A stretch of 24,111 nt of DNA. Origin: a virus. Numbering within the stretch: position 1 is the stretch's first letter; each line of letters begins with the position of its first letter. Where the stretch lies: positions 1 to 24,111 of IMG/VR virus record IMGVR_UViG_3300050132_000312; one strand, written 5' to 3'. A program made the translations under genes and the position numbers. Of the stretch, positions 1-6,602 are shown piece after piece. The notes beneath the pieces are model-generated. The model made no database searches, was not told the origin of the DNA, and saw only the letters and a list, made by a program, of their open reading frames with translations.

Positions 1-585
1 CGCCGGCGGAATGGCCTGCGATAGTTCGTTGCCGATCATCCAATCGATCCCCATGCACGCCTCACCAACCCAGGTTCCAACGTCGCCCGTGATCGATATG
101 TTCATGCCAGCCTCGAAGCACTTGCGGCGCTTCTTCATGGACGTACGCGCCTTGTGCCCGACCGGATGCGGAGGCTGGAAGATAAGGAACGACGTTTCAA
201 ACTGACGGTGCCGCACGGTGCGGAGCCCAAAGTATTCGCCGCAGAGGATGACCGAGTAACGCATCGGTGCGCCCATGACGTTCTCAATCACCCACGGGAT
301 GCCGGCGGCAATGAGACGATCGCGCGTTGCGTCGATTAGTTCGGGATGATCCTCCGGGTGCTTGAGCATGCTCTTGAGCGATGAGTACGCCTGACACGGT
401 GGTGAGGCGTGGATAGCATCGAAGCCGTCGAGCGGGAACGTCATTGCGTCGGCTTGGTGAAACTCGAACGGGTACCGCGGTTGCGGGTTGATGTCTACGC
501 CCACGACCTCGAAGCCCGCGTTCGCGTAGCCCATGCCCGCACCGCCGGCGCAGCAGAACAAGTCCAACAGCCGCGGTTTGCTCAT
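1..585 (-). CDS. DNA cytosine-C5 methyltransferase (3' end outside window)
   Basis: Transfers a methyl group from S-adenosylmethionine to carbon 5 of cytosine in DNA, most likely to protect phage DNA from host restriction. The first 195 residues are visible. Motif I (DLFCCAGGAGMGYANAGF, residues 8-25) binds the cofactor; motif IV is PPCQ (62-65) with catalytic Cys64; motif VI is ENV (101-103); RHR (125-127) fits motif VIII. The frame is still open at base 1, ending in an AIPPA-like segment typical of the C-terminal motif of short phage enzymes, so little is probably missing. The ATG at 585-583 overlaps the upstream stop by 4 bases (582-585). It is the last visible gene of the minus-strand operon starting at 1639. 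The target sequence cannot be read from the protein. Confidence 0.93.
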   Translation of the reverse strand, partial: MSKPRLLDLFCCAGGAGMGYANAGFEVVGVDINPQPRYPFEFHQADAMTFPLDGFDAIHASPPCQAYSSLKSMLKHPEDHPELIDATRDRLIAAGIPWVIENVMGAPMRYSVILCGEYFGLRTVRHRQFETSFLIFQPPHPVGHKARTSMKKRRKCFEAGMNISITGDVGTWVGEACMGIDWMIGNELSQAIPPA

Positions 586-704
586 CGCTTCGTTCCCTGA
601 AGGCAATGCCAGCAGAAAGCCGACCCGGTGGCGCTCGTCATCTGCTCGCCGCAGCGCAAGCATTTGGGAAGCAACAGAAACAACGGTTTGCTGCTATTCG
701 GCAT
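582..704 (-). CDS. Small zinc-ribbon protein (40 aa)
   Basis: Function unknown. The 40-residue product carries two Cys pairs, CLRC near the middle and CWHC near the C-terminus, about 15 residues apart, which is the pattern of a single zinc ribbon. I chose the ATG at 704-702 because it overlaps the end of the upstream gene by 11 bases, while the upstream extension in this frame lies entirely over that gene. Its stop overlaps the methyltransferase start as ATGA, so the two are probably translationally coupled. It could bind DNA, RNA or a protein partner; nothing in the sequence decides this. Confidence 0.6.
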   Translation of the reverse strand: MPNSSKPLFLLLPKCLRCGEQMTSATGSAFCWHCLQGTKR

Positions 705-900
705 TTGTGTAATCGTTGATGATCTCTTGAATGTCGGCGAGGGCTTTTTCGTAACCAGCGCACCACGCATTGACGCCATATCGTTTTGGTACCGGGCCAA
801 TCTTGGACTTTTCGGACAGCACTAGGATTTTGCTGATACAGGATTCCTGATCGTCGATGATCTTCAAGAGGTCTGCCTCGCGTTTGTTTGTCGCGCTCAC
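694..900 (-). CDS. Hypothetical protein (68 aa)
   Basis: Not recognised. The 68-residue product is charged and probably mostly helical (KREADLLKIIDDQE near the N-terminus, EKALADIQEIINDY near the C-terminus), with no Cys pairs, membrane segment or signal peptide. The start is GTG at 900-898; a GAGG Shine-Dalgarno lies about 7 bases upstream in the 27-base gap after the preceding gene. It sits in the accessory operon that ends with the DNA methyltransferase. A small accessory or anti-host role is only a guess from position. Confidence 0.65.
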   Translation of the reverse strand: MSATNKREADLLKIIDDQESCISKILVLSEKSKIGPVPKRYGVNAWCAGYEKALADIQEIINDYTNAE

Positions 901-927
901 AACATGGCCTCAAATAGTGCTTTCTTG

Positions 928-1248
928 CTATTCATGCGCGATGTGCCAGCCCGCAACGAAGGCTGACTCCTCGGACGGTCCGTAGCCTCTCGTCCGGTCC
1001 CGCATGATGGACCACGCTTCGCACTGCTCGCCTTTGCAAACGTGCTTCGGTGGATGGTGCGCGATGTAGACCTTTTCGAGGATCGCAGCAGCGGCTTCGA
1101 GGTCGCCCATGCGGTCCAGCGCGGGCCTCGTACCGGCTCGGACGAGAGCAATGCACTCGCGCAGGTTGTCTGCGTAGCTATGGCACTCACGCGCTTCCGA
1201 CTCGTCAAGAATAAGCGGCGGCGCGCCTTCGTCGTTGTAGTCGATCAT
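928..1248 (-). CDS. Hypothetical protein (106 aa)
   Basis: Not recognised. The product is acidic at the N-terminus (MIDYNDEGAPPLILDE) and has a His/Cys cluster at about residues 64-76 (HHPPKHVCKGEQCEAW) that could hold a metal ion. The ATG at 1248-1246 is preferred over an earlier in-frame start at 1344 because it overlaps the stop of the upstream zinc-ribbon gene as ATGA (1245-1248), and the upstream extension would cover that gene. Likely co-transcribed from the promoter near 1646-1674. Confidence 0.65.
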   Translation of the reverse strand: MIDYNDEGAPPLILDESEARECHSYADNLRECIALVRAGTRPALDRMGDLEAAAAILEKVYIAHHPPKHVCKGEQCEAWSIMRDRTRGYGPSEESAFVAGWHIAHE

Positions 1249-1367
1249 CGCGAAAACTGAATGTAGCAGGCTTCGCACACGATCGCGGAAGCGGGGCGAA
1301 TGTCGCTCGGGTGACGATCCGGCGTGCAGCCGCAGCGCGGGCACGGTTTGACGGTAGTCTGTTCCAT
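1245..1367 (-). CDS. Small zinc-ribbon protein (40 aa)
   Basis: Function unknown. Reading the minus strand from ATG at 1367 gives a 40-residue protein with CPRCGC at residues 9-14 and CEAC at 31-34, a compact zinc ribbon. An AGGAG Shine-Dalgarno ends 6 bases before this ATG; the ATG at 1373 lies too close to the same AGGAG. The stop overlaps the next gene as ATGA. It sits between the leading gene at 1400-1639 and the 106-residue protein in the same operon, and is one of several tiny Cys-pair proteins in this genome. Confidence 0.72.
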   Translation of the reverse strand: MEQTTVKPCPRCGCTPDRHPSDIRPASAIVCEACYIQFSR

Positions 1368-1399
1368 GTTCATCTCCTCAAATGGATATACGTCTTGCT

Positions 1400-1639
1400 T
1401 CATGCGGGCAACGGAATTGCGTCGGTGTTCATTTGCACGAACAGCTTCGCGAAATCGTCATAGCGATAAATCATGCGACCTTCGATCGGGAGCGTGTTCT
1501 TCATCGCTTTTAGGTGGCAAGCGAATCCGCATCGGTGGTCGACTTCGCAAACGACGTGATCTGATTCGAGAGCGACGATGGTCGCCTCAAGGCGGTGCGG
1601 GTGCTTCCACGCGAGCGAATACCGCTCTCCGATTTGCAT
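1400..1639 (-). CDS. Hypothetical protein (79 aa), first gene of accessory operon
   Basis: Not recognised. The 79-residue product begins MQIGERYSLAW and contains CEVDHRCGFACHLKAM around residues 30-46, where three Cys and two His could bind metal. I chose ATG 1639-1637 because the promoter TTGCAA-17-TATGGT ends 6 bases before it, so a transcript would start at or next to the A of ATG. An upstream in-frame start at 1678 would lie inside that promoter. If the promoter is right, the mRNA is leaderless. It leads the operon ending in the DNA methyltransferase. Confidence 0.65.
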   Translation of the reverse strand: MQIGERYSLAWKHPHRLEATIVALESDHVVCEVDHRCGFACHLKAMKNTLPIEGRMIYRYDDFAKLFVQMNTDAIPLPA

Positions 1640-1690
1640 GTTCCGACCATACCGCATAAAGCCACGTCTTGCAACCACCGCTTTGCATGT
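1633..1690. repeat. Direct repeats TTTGCATGT flanking the divergent control region
   Basis: TTTGCATGT occurs at 1633-1641 and again at 1682-1690, a centre-to-centre distance of 49 bases. The first copy overlaps the start codon of the minus-strand gene and the second overlaps the spacer of the plus-strand promoter. This placement fits operator sites for the helix-turn-helix protein at 1706-1945, but binding is inferred only from position. Confidence 0.4.
1646..1674 (-). promoter_or_regulatory. Promoter of the minus-strand accessory operon
   Basis: On the minus strand, TTGCAA (1674-1669) and TATGGT (1651-1646) are separated by 17 bases. The -10 ends 6 bases before the ATG at 1639, so the predicted transcript has essentially no leader. 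TTGCAA is its own reverse complement and can also serve the divergent promoter. Confidence 0.55.
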
Positions 1691-1698
1691 GGTACCTT
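1669..1698 (+). promoter_or_regulatory. Putative promoter of the HTH gene at 1706
   Basis: TTGCAA (1669-1674) and TACCTT (1693-1698) are 18 bases apart, with TGG immediately before TACCTT giving an extended -10 (TGnTAnnnT). The ATG follows 7 bases after the -10. The GGGCGGG between -10 and ATG could instead act as a weak Shine-Dalgarno if transcription starts further upstream. Confidence 0.4.
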
Positions 1699-1705
1699 GG
1701 GCGGG

Positions 1706-1945
1706 ATGAATACCGAGTTAACGGCGGCCCTCGCCGATATTCCGACCCGCGACCTCGCAACGCTCACGGGGAAGTCCACTCAATCCGCCGGCAACTGGAA
1801 GCGCGGGGAGAGCCTACCCGACCCGGCGCTGATCCCAGCGATCGCCAAGCGCATCGGCTGGCCCACGGACAGGCTCGCTGGGGCCTACGTGCGCAGCGCG
1901 GCCGATGAAGGCAGTCCGCCGCGTAAGCCTTTATCGAAAAAGTGA
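1706..1945 (+). CDS. Small helix-turn-helix DNA-binding protein (Cro/CI-like)
   Basis: Probable transcriptional regulator of the divergent promoters. The 79-residue product has a helix-turn-helix-like segment at about residues 14-48: TRDLATLTGKSTQSAGNWKR, then a GESLPDPALIPAIAKRIGW stretch resembling the start of the XRE-type helix bundle. The C-terminus is basic and probably disordered (PPRKPLSKK). ATG 1706 is used because the divergent promoter region ends just before it and the upstream in-frame extension runs through the neighbouring gene. Its 3' end overlaps the convergent HNH-like gene by 61 bases. The family call rests on pattern, not a database hit. Confidence 0.65.
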   Translation: MNTELTAALADIPTRDLATLTGKSTQSAGNWKRGESLPDPALIPAIAKRIGWPTDRLAGAYVRSAADEGSPPRKPLSKK

Positions 1946-2253
1946 GGCCGCCGAAACTCCGGGCGATGCCCCTGGACCGCATTGACGGCATCCACGGCGC
2001 GGCGTAGGCGCACGTCAGCGATATTGGCGTTGTGAGAAGCGTGGGCGAGCATGTGGCAGTATTGGTTTAGCGCGATGCCGTTCGCCGACAGCCACATCGC
2101 CTCATCGACGAGGTGGCTGCGGTAGACGATGTGGTGCGCTTCGGTCGGAAACCCATCGCAGCGCGGATCATGCGTTTCAGCCTGACAGAGATAGCCCGAA
2201 TCGCCAAAGACGTGCCGGTGCCAATCGCGGCCCTTGCCGCCGTGCTTGCTCAT
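1885..2253 (-). CDS. HNH-like endonuclease (122 aa)
   Basis: Probable metal-dependent nuclease. The motif AHHIVYRSH at about residues 38-46 followed by NGIALNQYCHMLAHAS at about 58-73 matches the paired-His, Asn and CxxxH spacing of HNH folds; Cys residues near 23 and 32 could add a zinc site. The ATG at 2253 overlaps the RusA-like stop as ATGA, so it follows the resolvase in the same operon and may also process recombination or replication intermediates. The last ~45 residues are basic and lie partly over the convergent HTH gene; they look less conserved in character. Confidence 0.7.
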   Translation of the reverse strand: MSKHGGKGRDWHRHVFGDSGYLCQAETHDPRCDGFPTEAHHIVYRSHLVDEAMWLSANGIALNQYCHMLAHASHNANIADVRLRRAVDAVNAVQGHRPEFRRPHFFDKGLRGGLPSSAALRT

Positions 2254-2651
2254 AGCGGCAGCCCCGGATGCACCGCTTCGACGCGGACGACATAGCGTTC
2301 GCCGAGATGGTCGTCATCCTGGTGCTCGACGAAGAGGCTCTTGCAGTGCTTCTTGCGGTCGTCGATGATCAGCACGCCGCCTTTGATTGCGTCGGAGATC
2401 ACCTTGTCGACGTTCCCGACGTCGAGGCCGCTGTTGAAGCACAGGATGGTCACGCGGGCCTGCTCCGGAACGTTCCAGCCCTGCTGGACCTTGGCAGCGA
2501 ACGCGAGGCTCTTGATCCGCGCCATGTCCTCTACCGCGTCTTTGGGCTTGTAGGCCCGCGCTACGGCCTTCCCGTGCTGTAAGAGGCCCATGTGCCGTGT
2601 GACGAGGTTTGCGCTCGTCACACGGCCCGGAATCGTGAATTCTACGCTCAC
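2250..2651 (-). CDS. rusA: RusA-like Holliday junction resolvase
   Basis: Cleaves four-way DNA junctions formed during phage recombination and replication. The 133 residues match the usual RusA length. The N-terminus (EFTIPGRVTSANLVTR) resembles the family start, and LDVGNVDKVISDAIKGGVLIIDD (about residues 76-98) holds the Asp-rich catalytic region: D77, N80, D87 and D97/D98 occupy the positions where the family has its metal-binding acids. Start is GTG at 2651-2649, overlapping the upstream stop as GTGA. It lies downstream of the DnaB-like helicase, a typical phage replication and recombination setting. Confidence 0.87.
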   Translation of the reverse strand: MSVEFTIPGRVTSANLVTRHMGLLQHGKAVARAYKPKDAVEDMARIKSLAFAAKVQQGWNVPEQARVTILCFNSGLDVGNVDKVISDAIKGGVLIIDDRKKHCKSLFVEHQDDDHLGERYVVRVEAVHPGLPL

Positions 2652-3379
2652 GCGATTCCGTCGAGGAGCGGGCCCAGGCCGACCGGGACCAGATCAGCAC
2701 CTAAAAGGCGTATCCAGTGGATCAGGCAGAGCTGCTGCAGCGTCGACGAATGCTTCTTGTGCGCATCGCATTCGATCACTTCGAGGCTGCGCATCATCGG
2801 CTGGTGGATGCACTCCATCTCATAGCCGTCGATGACTTGACGGCCGCTGCATTTCTTGCCCGCGGCGAGCCCACCGACGATCACCTTGCCGTCGTCGATC
2901 GCCTTCTGCGCCGTGAACACCCACTCGGGCAGAATTTCCGGTTCGTGCCAGATATACTTTTCGGTGTTTACCTGGATCTGCTCGCGCGCCGGGCCGCGCT
3001 TGACCTTCGCGGGCTGGCCATCAACTGTCGCATCGAAGCCGTCCTCGGTCTCGTTGCCATCGGCGTCGACCATCCACATGCCCTGGTGTCCGCTCTCGGT
3101 ATGATGCCCGGCCAGATCGTCCTGGGACGGAAACTCTTCGCCGCATGAGCAGCGCCACGTCACTTCAGCGGGCTCCGTCTCAGCGCTCGCGGCTCTGATC
3201 TTTGCCGCGCTGAGGTCGCGCAAGATGCGTGCCTTCTCTTCGGCCGGCGCACCGCATCCGGCGGCATGGTCTTGGTCGCCATCGTAGATTCGCAGCCCGC
3301 AGTAATCGCTGCACGGGATATAGACTCCGATATTGTCCCGCATCACCGCGGGGTCTTGCGTTTGTGGCATAGCGCTCAT
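2648..3379 (-). CDS. Hypothetical protein with C2H2-like zinc finger (243 aa)
   Basis: Role unknown. It has a zinc-finger-like segment WRCSCGEEFPSQDDLAGHH (about residues 75-93, followed by a further His six residues on), i.e. CxC, a hydrophobic core, and spaced histidines, resembling a C2H2 finger with shortened Cys spacing. A second Cys/His cluster (CSDYCGLRIYDGDQDHAAGC) lies near the N-terminus. The ATG at 3379-3377 has AAAGGA 5 bases upstream and sits 10 bases after the helicase stop; the in-frame ATG at 3409 would overlap the helicase. The stop couples to the RusA-like gene through GTGA. DNA or junction binding is plausible from context only. Confidence 0.72.
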   Translation of the reverse strand: MSAMPQTQDPAVMRDNIGVYIPCSDYCGLRIYDGDQDHAAGCGAPAEEKARILRDLSAAKIRAASAETEPAEVTWRCSCGEEFPSQDDLAGHHTESGHQGMWMVDADGNETEDGFDATVDGQPAKVKRGPAREQIQVNTEKYIWHEPEILPEWVFTAQKAIDDGKVIVGGLAAGKKCSGRQVIDGYEMECIHQPMMRSLEVIECDAHKKHSSTLQQLCLIHWIRLLGADLVPVGLGPLLDGIA

Positions 3380-3389
3380 TGTTGTCCTT

Positions 3390-4418
3390 TCAGAACAGAG
3401 GGGTGTCATCGAACGGCTGCTCAGCGAGTGGCAGCGGTTCGGGGTCGGATTGCGCGAGGGTAGGCGGAATTTTCGATTTAGGCTCCGCTTTTTTGCAGCA
3501 CATCGCGAGGGCTTCTTCGTCCGGGTTCATGCTGAAAAACGTGGTCGTGTCGCCGTGCCAGTGAACGTGCGGCTTCGACTTCGGAGCCAGGCTGCGGTTC
3601 TTCGCGATGATCAATTCGGCCAGCGTATCGAGTCGCGGATTACCGCTGAACGGCCGGTGGATGAGCACCACGCTCGTCGCCTCTTTCGCAAGCGCCTTCG
3701 AGTCCTCGAAGTCGGCCAGCGTCGGCCGCGCGTTCTTGCGCGTGAGCACGTTTTGATCGAGCTGCGCGAGCATTAGCATGAACATGCCGTTATGCTTCAG
3801 CCGCGCGGACGTATAGGCGACGATCTCGCGCGCGACGTTGCCGGGTTGCCAGCCTCCGACCTTCGCTGCGTAGTCCAGCGCGATCATGTCGGCGCCGTGG
3901 CGCTCGGCGATCGCGAACACCTGTTGGATATTCACGAACTGACCTTCGGGCGGCCGGAAGAACTTCAGCGGCAGTGAGCGCAGCCACTCGACGGCGCTCT
4001 GGTACGCCTTTGTCCCGAGGCTCCGCTGGCGTTCGAACTCAATCTGGTTGACGCCCATATGCCGCCCGAGCATCTTGCTCTGAAGCACCGCACTGAGCAT
4101 CTCGAGCGAGAACACGACGACCTTGTGGCCGTCCTCGGCGTTCGCTACGGCGCTCTGCTCGAGCAGCGAGGTCTTGCCGTCGCCGGGTAGGCCGCCGATC
4201 ACCATGAACTCGCTCGCGCGCCGCGGCTGAATCGCGTGGTCGAAATTGTCGATGCCGGTACGGAATCGGCGCTGATCGCTGGCCCACGGGTCGATGGCCT
4301 CGCCAGCTTGCACCAGATCGTCGCTGACCACGCGCAAATGGGATCGATCGTGATCCCGCTTCTGCTGGCGCTGCGCGCGGCGAACGATCTCGTCATCGAT
4401 GGACTCGGGTTGAATCAT
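3390..4418 (-). CDS. DnaB-type replicative helicase, C-terminal RecA-fold domain only
   Basis: ATP-driven 5'-3' DNA helicase expected to act as a ring at the phage fork. Over 342 residues: Walker A GGLPGDGKTS (75-84), FSLEM (103-107) as in DnaB motif H1a, Walker B region MIALDY (178-183), AQLDQ (218-222) as motif H3, and DSKALAKEATSVVLIHR (239-255) matching the DnaB 'acid-rich then hydrophobic strand then R' motif. The usual N-terminal primase-interacting domain is missing; only ~60 charged residues precede the core. The last ~50 residues are Pro/acid-rich. ATG 4418 overlaps the upstream stop as ATGA. The protein could alternatively be called a DnaB-like or KaiC-like ATPase. Confidence 0.85.
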   Translation of the reverse strand: MIQPESIDDEIVRRAQRQQKRDHDRSHLRVVSDDLVQAGEAIDPWASDQRRFRTGIDNFDHAIQPRRASEFMVIGGLPGDGKTSLLEQSAVANAEDGHKVVVFSLEMLSAVLQSKMLGRHMGVNQIEFERQRSLGTKAYQSAVEWLRSLPLKFFRPPEGQFVNIQQVFAIAERHGADMIALDYAAKVGGWQPGNVAREIVAYTSARLKHNGMFMLMLAQLDQNVLTRKNARPTLADFEDSKALAKEATSVVLIHRPFSGNPRLDTLAELIIAKNRSLAPKSKPHVHWHGDTTTFFSMNPDEEALAMCCKKAEPKSKIPPTLAQSDPEPLPLAEQPFDDTPLF

Positions 4419-4873
4419 TTGGCGCCTTCTCGGAGATATGCGGGCATTTCAGAGTCGAGGATACTGGCGCCGCGCTCGCGCGCTTTGCCCTTGTACGGCT
4501 GCAGCACGTTGTGCCGAGCGGTGAGATAGTCGGCGGCGATCAAGCGCGGGCCCCACGCGCGGCTGCAGGCCCCAAGGCGCAGCCGTTCGGGCACTTGGAA
4601 CACCTCAGCGCATGTGCACGGGTCCTCGCCCACGCAGCGCGCGATCGGCTCGCCGCGGCGGTGCGCGTTTTGCTCGGCGAAATCGTAGAAATCCGCGACC
4701 AAGAGCAGAGTGCGTATCTGCCGGCGCATCTCGCCCAGGTACTCGTCGACCGCATCGTTCGCGCTCTGCTGCCACTCGTCGAGATAGTCGCGCGCAGCGA
4801 GCCACCGCAGCTCGGGCGAGGGGACACCCAGCCAGTCGAGGTCGTCGACGATCGCGTCATCGGCATCCGTCAC
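4415..4873 (-). CDS. Hypothetical protein (152 aa), helicase-linked
   Basis: Not recognised. The N-terminus is strongly acidic (TDADDAIVDDLDW). Around residues 80-100 there is a Cys cluster (ARCVGEDPCTCAEV) that may bind metal. I set the start at GTG 4873-4871, which overlaps the upstream stop as GTGA like most neighbours; a GTG at 4900 would overlap by 31 bases. It lies between the putative replication protein and the DnaB-like helicase, so an accessory role in helicase loading or priming is possible but not shown. Confidence 0.68.
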   Translation of the reverse strand: MTDADDAIVDDLDWLGVPSPELRWLAARDYLDEWQQSANDAVDEYLGEMRRQIRTLLLVADFYDFAEQNAHRRGEPIARCVGEDPCTCAEVFQVPERLRLGACSRAWGPRLIAADYLTARHNVLQPYKGKARERGASILDSEMPAYLREGAK

Positions 4874-5670
4874 GCCTCGATCATCGTCGGCTTGAACCAC
4901 GCGGGCCGACTCTCGGCGACCTTGCGGCGTAGCGCCTCGTCCTCTTCGGGTGTGCGCAGTTCGCTGGCAGAGGGCAGCGCATCGGATGCGTTCGGCTCGA
5001 CGATCTCGCTGCGATGGCCGCGCCGGTTCGCGAAGCCCGCTTGAAAATTCTTGAGAACGCGGTAGGGCCGATCAGCCGCGGCGCACTCGTCCCAGAAGGC
5101 GAACCAGTCCTCGACCGGCACGCCGCCCTCGAGCATCTCGAGCGCGATGCGCTTGTGGTTTCGCTTCCAGACCGCTGCCGTGTAGGCACCAGCGTTGAGG
5201 TGCGGGCTGATCCGAGCCCAGAGGCCATCGAGTAGGCGGTACGCTTCGAGATCCGCAGCGGAGGGCACCCGGCGGGGTTTGACAGCCTTCTCGGCCTTCG
5301 TCGGCTCAGAGGCCGGGACGGCATCCAAGAGGCTGAGCGGTTCCGGCTCCGACACCACTCCCGAAGGGATAGGCTTTGAGACTAGAGATACCTTATCCCC
5401 GCCCGCGGGTGCGGTGTCATCGCGGTGGCCGTGCGGTGGTTGAGCGTCATTAGTGCGGTGCTCATGCGGTGGCGATGCGGTAAAATTTTGGCGAAAAGCT
5501 CTCGGGTGAGGAGATGCCGCAGCAAACGGGGCTAAGCATGTCCGAGCGAGCTTGTCGTCGATCGGCATCCCACCGGCGCGCATCATGGTCGCGACTTTGC
5601 GTACCGAGGGCGTGAGCTTACGCCCCTCGAGGTACTTCCAGAGCGCGACCGCTTCTTGCTGAGCGTTCAC
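4870..5670 (-). CDS. Putative phage replication protein (initiator or helicase loader type)
   Basis: Role inferred from position directly ahead of the DnaB-like helicase operon. The 266-residue product has an N-terminal helical domain (NAQQEAVALWKYLEGRKLTP...) that could be a winged helix, a Pro/His-rich low-complexity linker (about residues 55-115), and a compact C-terminal helical domain (about 140-225) with GAYTAAVWKRNHKRIALEML and WFAFWDECAAADRPYR. No Walker A motif is visible, so it is not a DnaC-type ATPase. Start GTG 5670-5668 overlaps the upstream stop as GTGA; an ATG-like start at 5763 would cover the upstream gene. Confidence 0.62.
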   Translation of the reverse strand: MNAQQEAVALWKYLEGRKLTPSVRKVATMMRAGGMPIDDKLARTCLAPFAAASPHPRAFRQNFTASPPHEHRTNDAQPPHGHRDDTAPAGGDKVSLVSKPIPSGVVSEPEPLSLLDAVPASEPTKAEKAVKPRRVPSAADLEAYRLLDGLWARISPHLNAGAYTAAVWKRNHKRIALEMLEGGVPVEDWFAFWDECAAADRPYRVLKNFQAGFANRRGHRSEIVEPNASDALPSASELRTPEEDEALRRKVAESRPAWFKPTMIEA

Positions 5671-5861
5671 CCGACGCGCTGCCGAGCGTAGGCCCAGACG
5701 ATCGCTCGGGCCTCCATGAGCACGTCTGCCTGCTGCGGCGCCGGCAGTGATCGCCGCGGCCAAATCGCCGCGAGCCCGAAGAGCACGAAGCTCCCGGCCC
5801 AGCCGAAGGCGATAGTCACGGCGATGGCCTGGTTGATGTGGTCGAAGAGCGTTGCAGGCAA
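5667..5861 (-). CDS. Small membrane protein (64 aa)
   Basis: Probable inner-membrane protein with one transmembrane helix at about residues 12-34 (AIAVTIAFGWAGSFVLFGLA), followed by PRR (positive-inside signal) and a short helical tail. Function unknown; as an early-region protein next to replication genes it is not an obvious holin. The only usable start is TTG at 5861-5859, since a stop codon lies 21 bases upstream in frame. That TTG follows directly after a GC-rich hairpin (5869-5895), whose 3' arm GGGGG is the only Shine-Dalgarno-like sequence, so translation may depend on the hairpin. Confidence 0.55.
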   Translation of the reverse strand: MPATLFDHINQAIAVTIAFGWAGSFVLFGLAAIWPRRSLPAPQQADVLMEARAIVWAYARQRVG

Positions 5862-5868
5862 TGGAAAA

Positions 5869-5895
5869 CCCCCGTCAAGCTATGCCGAACGGGGG
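5869..5895 (-). terminator. Terminator-like hairpin before the minus-strand replication operon
   Basis: On the minus strand CCCCCGT (5895-5889) pairs with ACGGGGG (5875-5869), a 7-bp GC-rich stem with a 13-base loop, followed by TTTTCC. The T run is short, so it may be a leaky terminator, an attenuator in the leader of the minus operon, or a hairpin that masks the ribosome site of the TTG-started membrane gene. Confidence 0.4.
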
Positions 5896-6096
5896 CTCCG
5901 AAAAATGACGGACGACCGTGCGGGCAGGAAACGCATGAACTCGGTGCTGTTCTTGCGGCCTACGCCGCACCGAACCGTGGATGGCTGCCTGGCCTGGCCG
6001 CCGTCCGCTGGGAGGGGAATTTGCGACGGCTGGGCGCCGGCCTCCTTTCGCGGTCTCCCCAGATTTATCCACGCACCCTAAAAACTTGCATTTCGT

Positions 6097-6124
6097 ATCC
6101 TATTGGTGTCTGGTAGAATGTCAG
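6097..6124 (-). promoter_or_regulatory. Putative promoter of the 5861-to-1885 minus operon
   Basis: On the minus strand CTGACA (6124-6119) and TAGGAT (6102-6097) are 16 bases apart. It overlaps the divergent plus-strand -10 at 6114-6119, so the two promoters would compete. The leader to the first gene would be roughly 230 bases and includes the hairpin at 5869-5895. I find no convincing gene in 5862-6096 on either strand. Confidence 0.35.
6111..6119 (+). promoter_or_regulatory. Extended -10 promoter of the HNH gene at 6126
   Basis: TGG-TAGAAT (6111-6119) is an extended -10. The ATG at 6126 follows after exactly 6 bases, so the transcript should begin at the start codon. No good -35 exists at 17 bases. 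No Shine-Dalgarno precedes this ATG, which agrees with leaderless initiation. Confidence 0.5.
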
Positions 6125-6125
6125 C

Positions 6126-6554
6126 ATGGCCCGAGAGAACACATATCTGGTGCTGCTCAAAGCCCAAAAGGGCAAATGCGCCGAATGCAAAGCGCGATCG
6201 GACGCCTTTGAGATCGACCACATCGTGCCGCGCGCTCGCGGCGGCAGCAATCATCGCGTCAATCTGCAGCTGCTCTGTCCGAAGTGCAATCGCCGAAAAA
6301 GCGATCATCTCGCGCTTGGCGCTCAGTTCGCCCTCTTTGACGCCCCGCGAGAGTCGCGAGTACTGCGCCAGCTACCCGAAGGCGCACCGCTCAATATGCA
6401 GTGCCGAGTGTGTCGGCTCAAGATTCCAGATTCGATGGCGAGTCTGGCCGTGAGCAGGGGGAAAGTCCCCGCCTACTGCAGTTCGCGCTGCCGAAATACG
6501 GGGAAGTCCAGAAAGCGCCGAGCCCGCCATCGAATCGACGGGTTGACTTCGTAA
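6126..6554 (+). CDS. HNH endonuclease with C-terminal zinc module
   Basis: Probable DNA endonuclease. Residues 18-54 form a classic HNH core: C18/C21, EIDHIVPRARGG (29-40, catalytic His32), N46, and CPKCNRRKSD (C51/C54) for the structural zinc. After a ~38-residue linker comes a second zinc module: C93xxC96, 21 residues, then C118xxxC122, with RGKVPAYC and a basic tail (RNTGKSRKRRARH). The same module is found in the genes at 8485 and 9105. The gene is divergent from the replication operon and is transcribed from an extended -10 that implies a leaderless mRNA. It may be a homing-type enzyme or a nuclease with a role in phage DNA metabolism. Confidence 0.85.
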   Translation: MARENTYLVLLKAQKGKCAECKARSDAFEIDHIVPRARGGSNHRVNLQLLCPKCNRRKSDHLALGAQFALFDAPRESRVLRQLPEGAPLNMQCRVCRLKIPDSMASLAVSRGKVPAYCSSRCRNTGKSRKRRARHRIDGLTS

Positions 6555-6571
6555 TAGTAATGGGGTACATT
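6543..6571 (+). promoter_or_regulatory. Promoter for the zinc protein and SSL2-type helicase
   Basis: TTGACT (6543-6548) and TACATT (6566-6571) with a 17-base spacer form a good sigma70-type promoter; its -35 lies in the last codons of the HNH gene. The predicted start near 6578 gives a ~25-base leader with AAGGAG (6589-6594), 8 bases before the ATG at 6603. This promoter gives a conventional leadered mRNA. Confidence 0.6.
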
Positions 6572-6602
6572 TCTTGCAACCAACCTGCAAGGAGACACCG
6601 AA

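Noticed and set aside
5875-6072. A 65-codon minus-strand frame (and plus-strand frames at 5716-6116) in the divergent control region
   Set aside because: Low-complexity Arg/Pro composition, no ribosome site, and overlap with the putative leader and hairpin.
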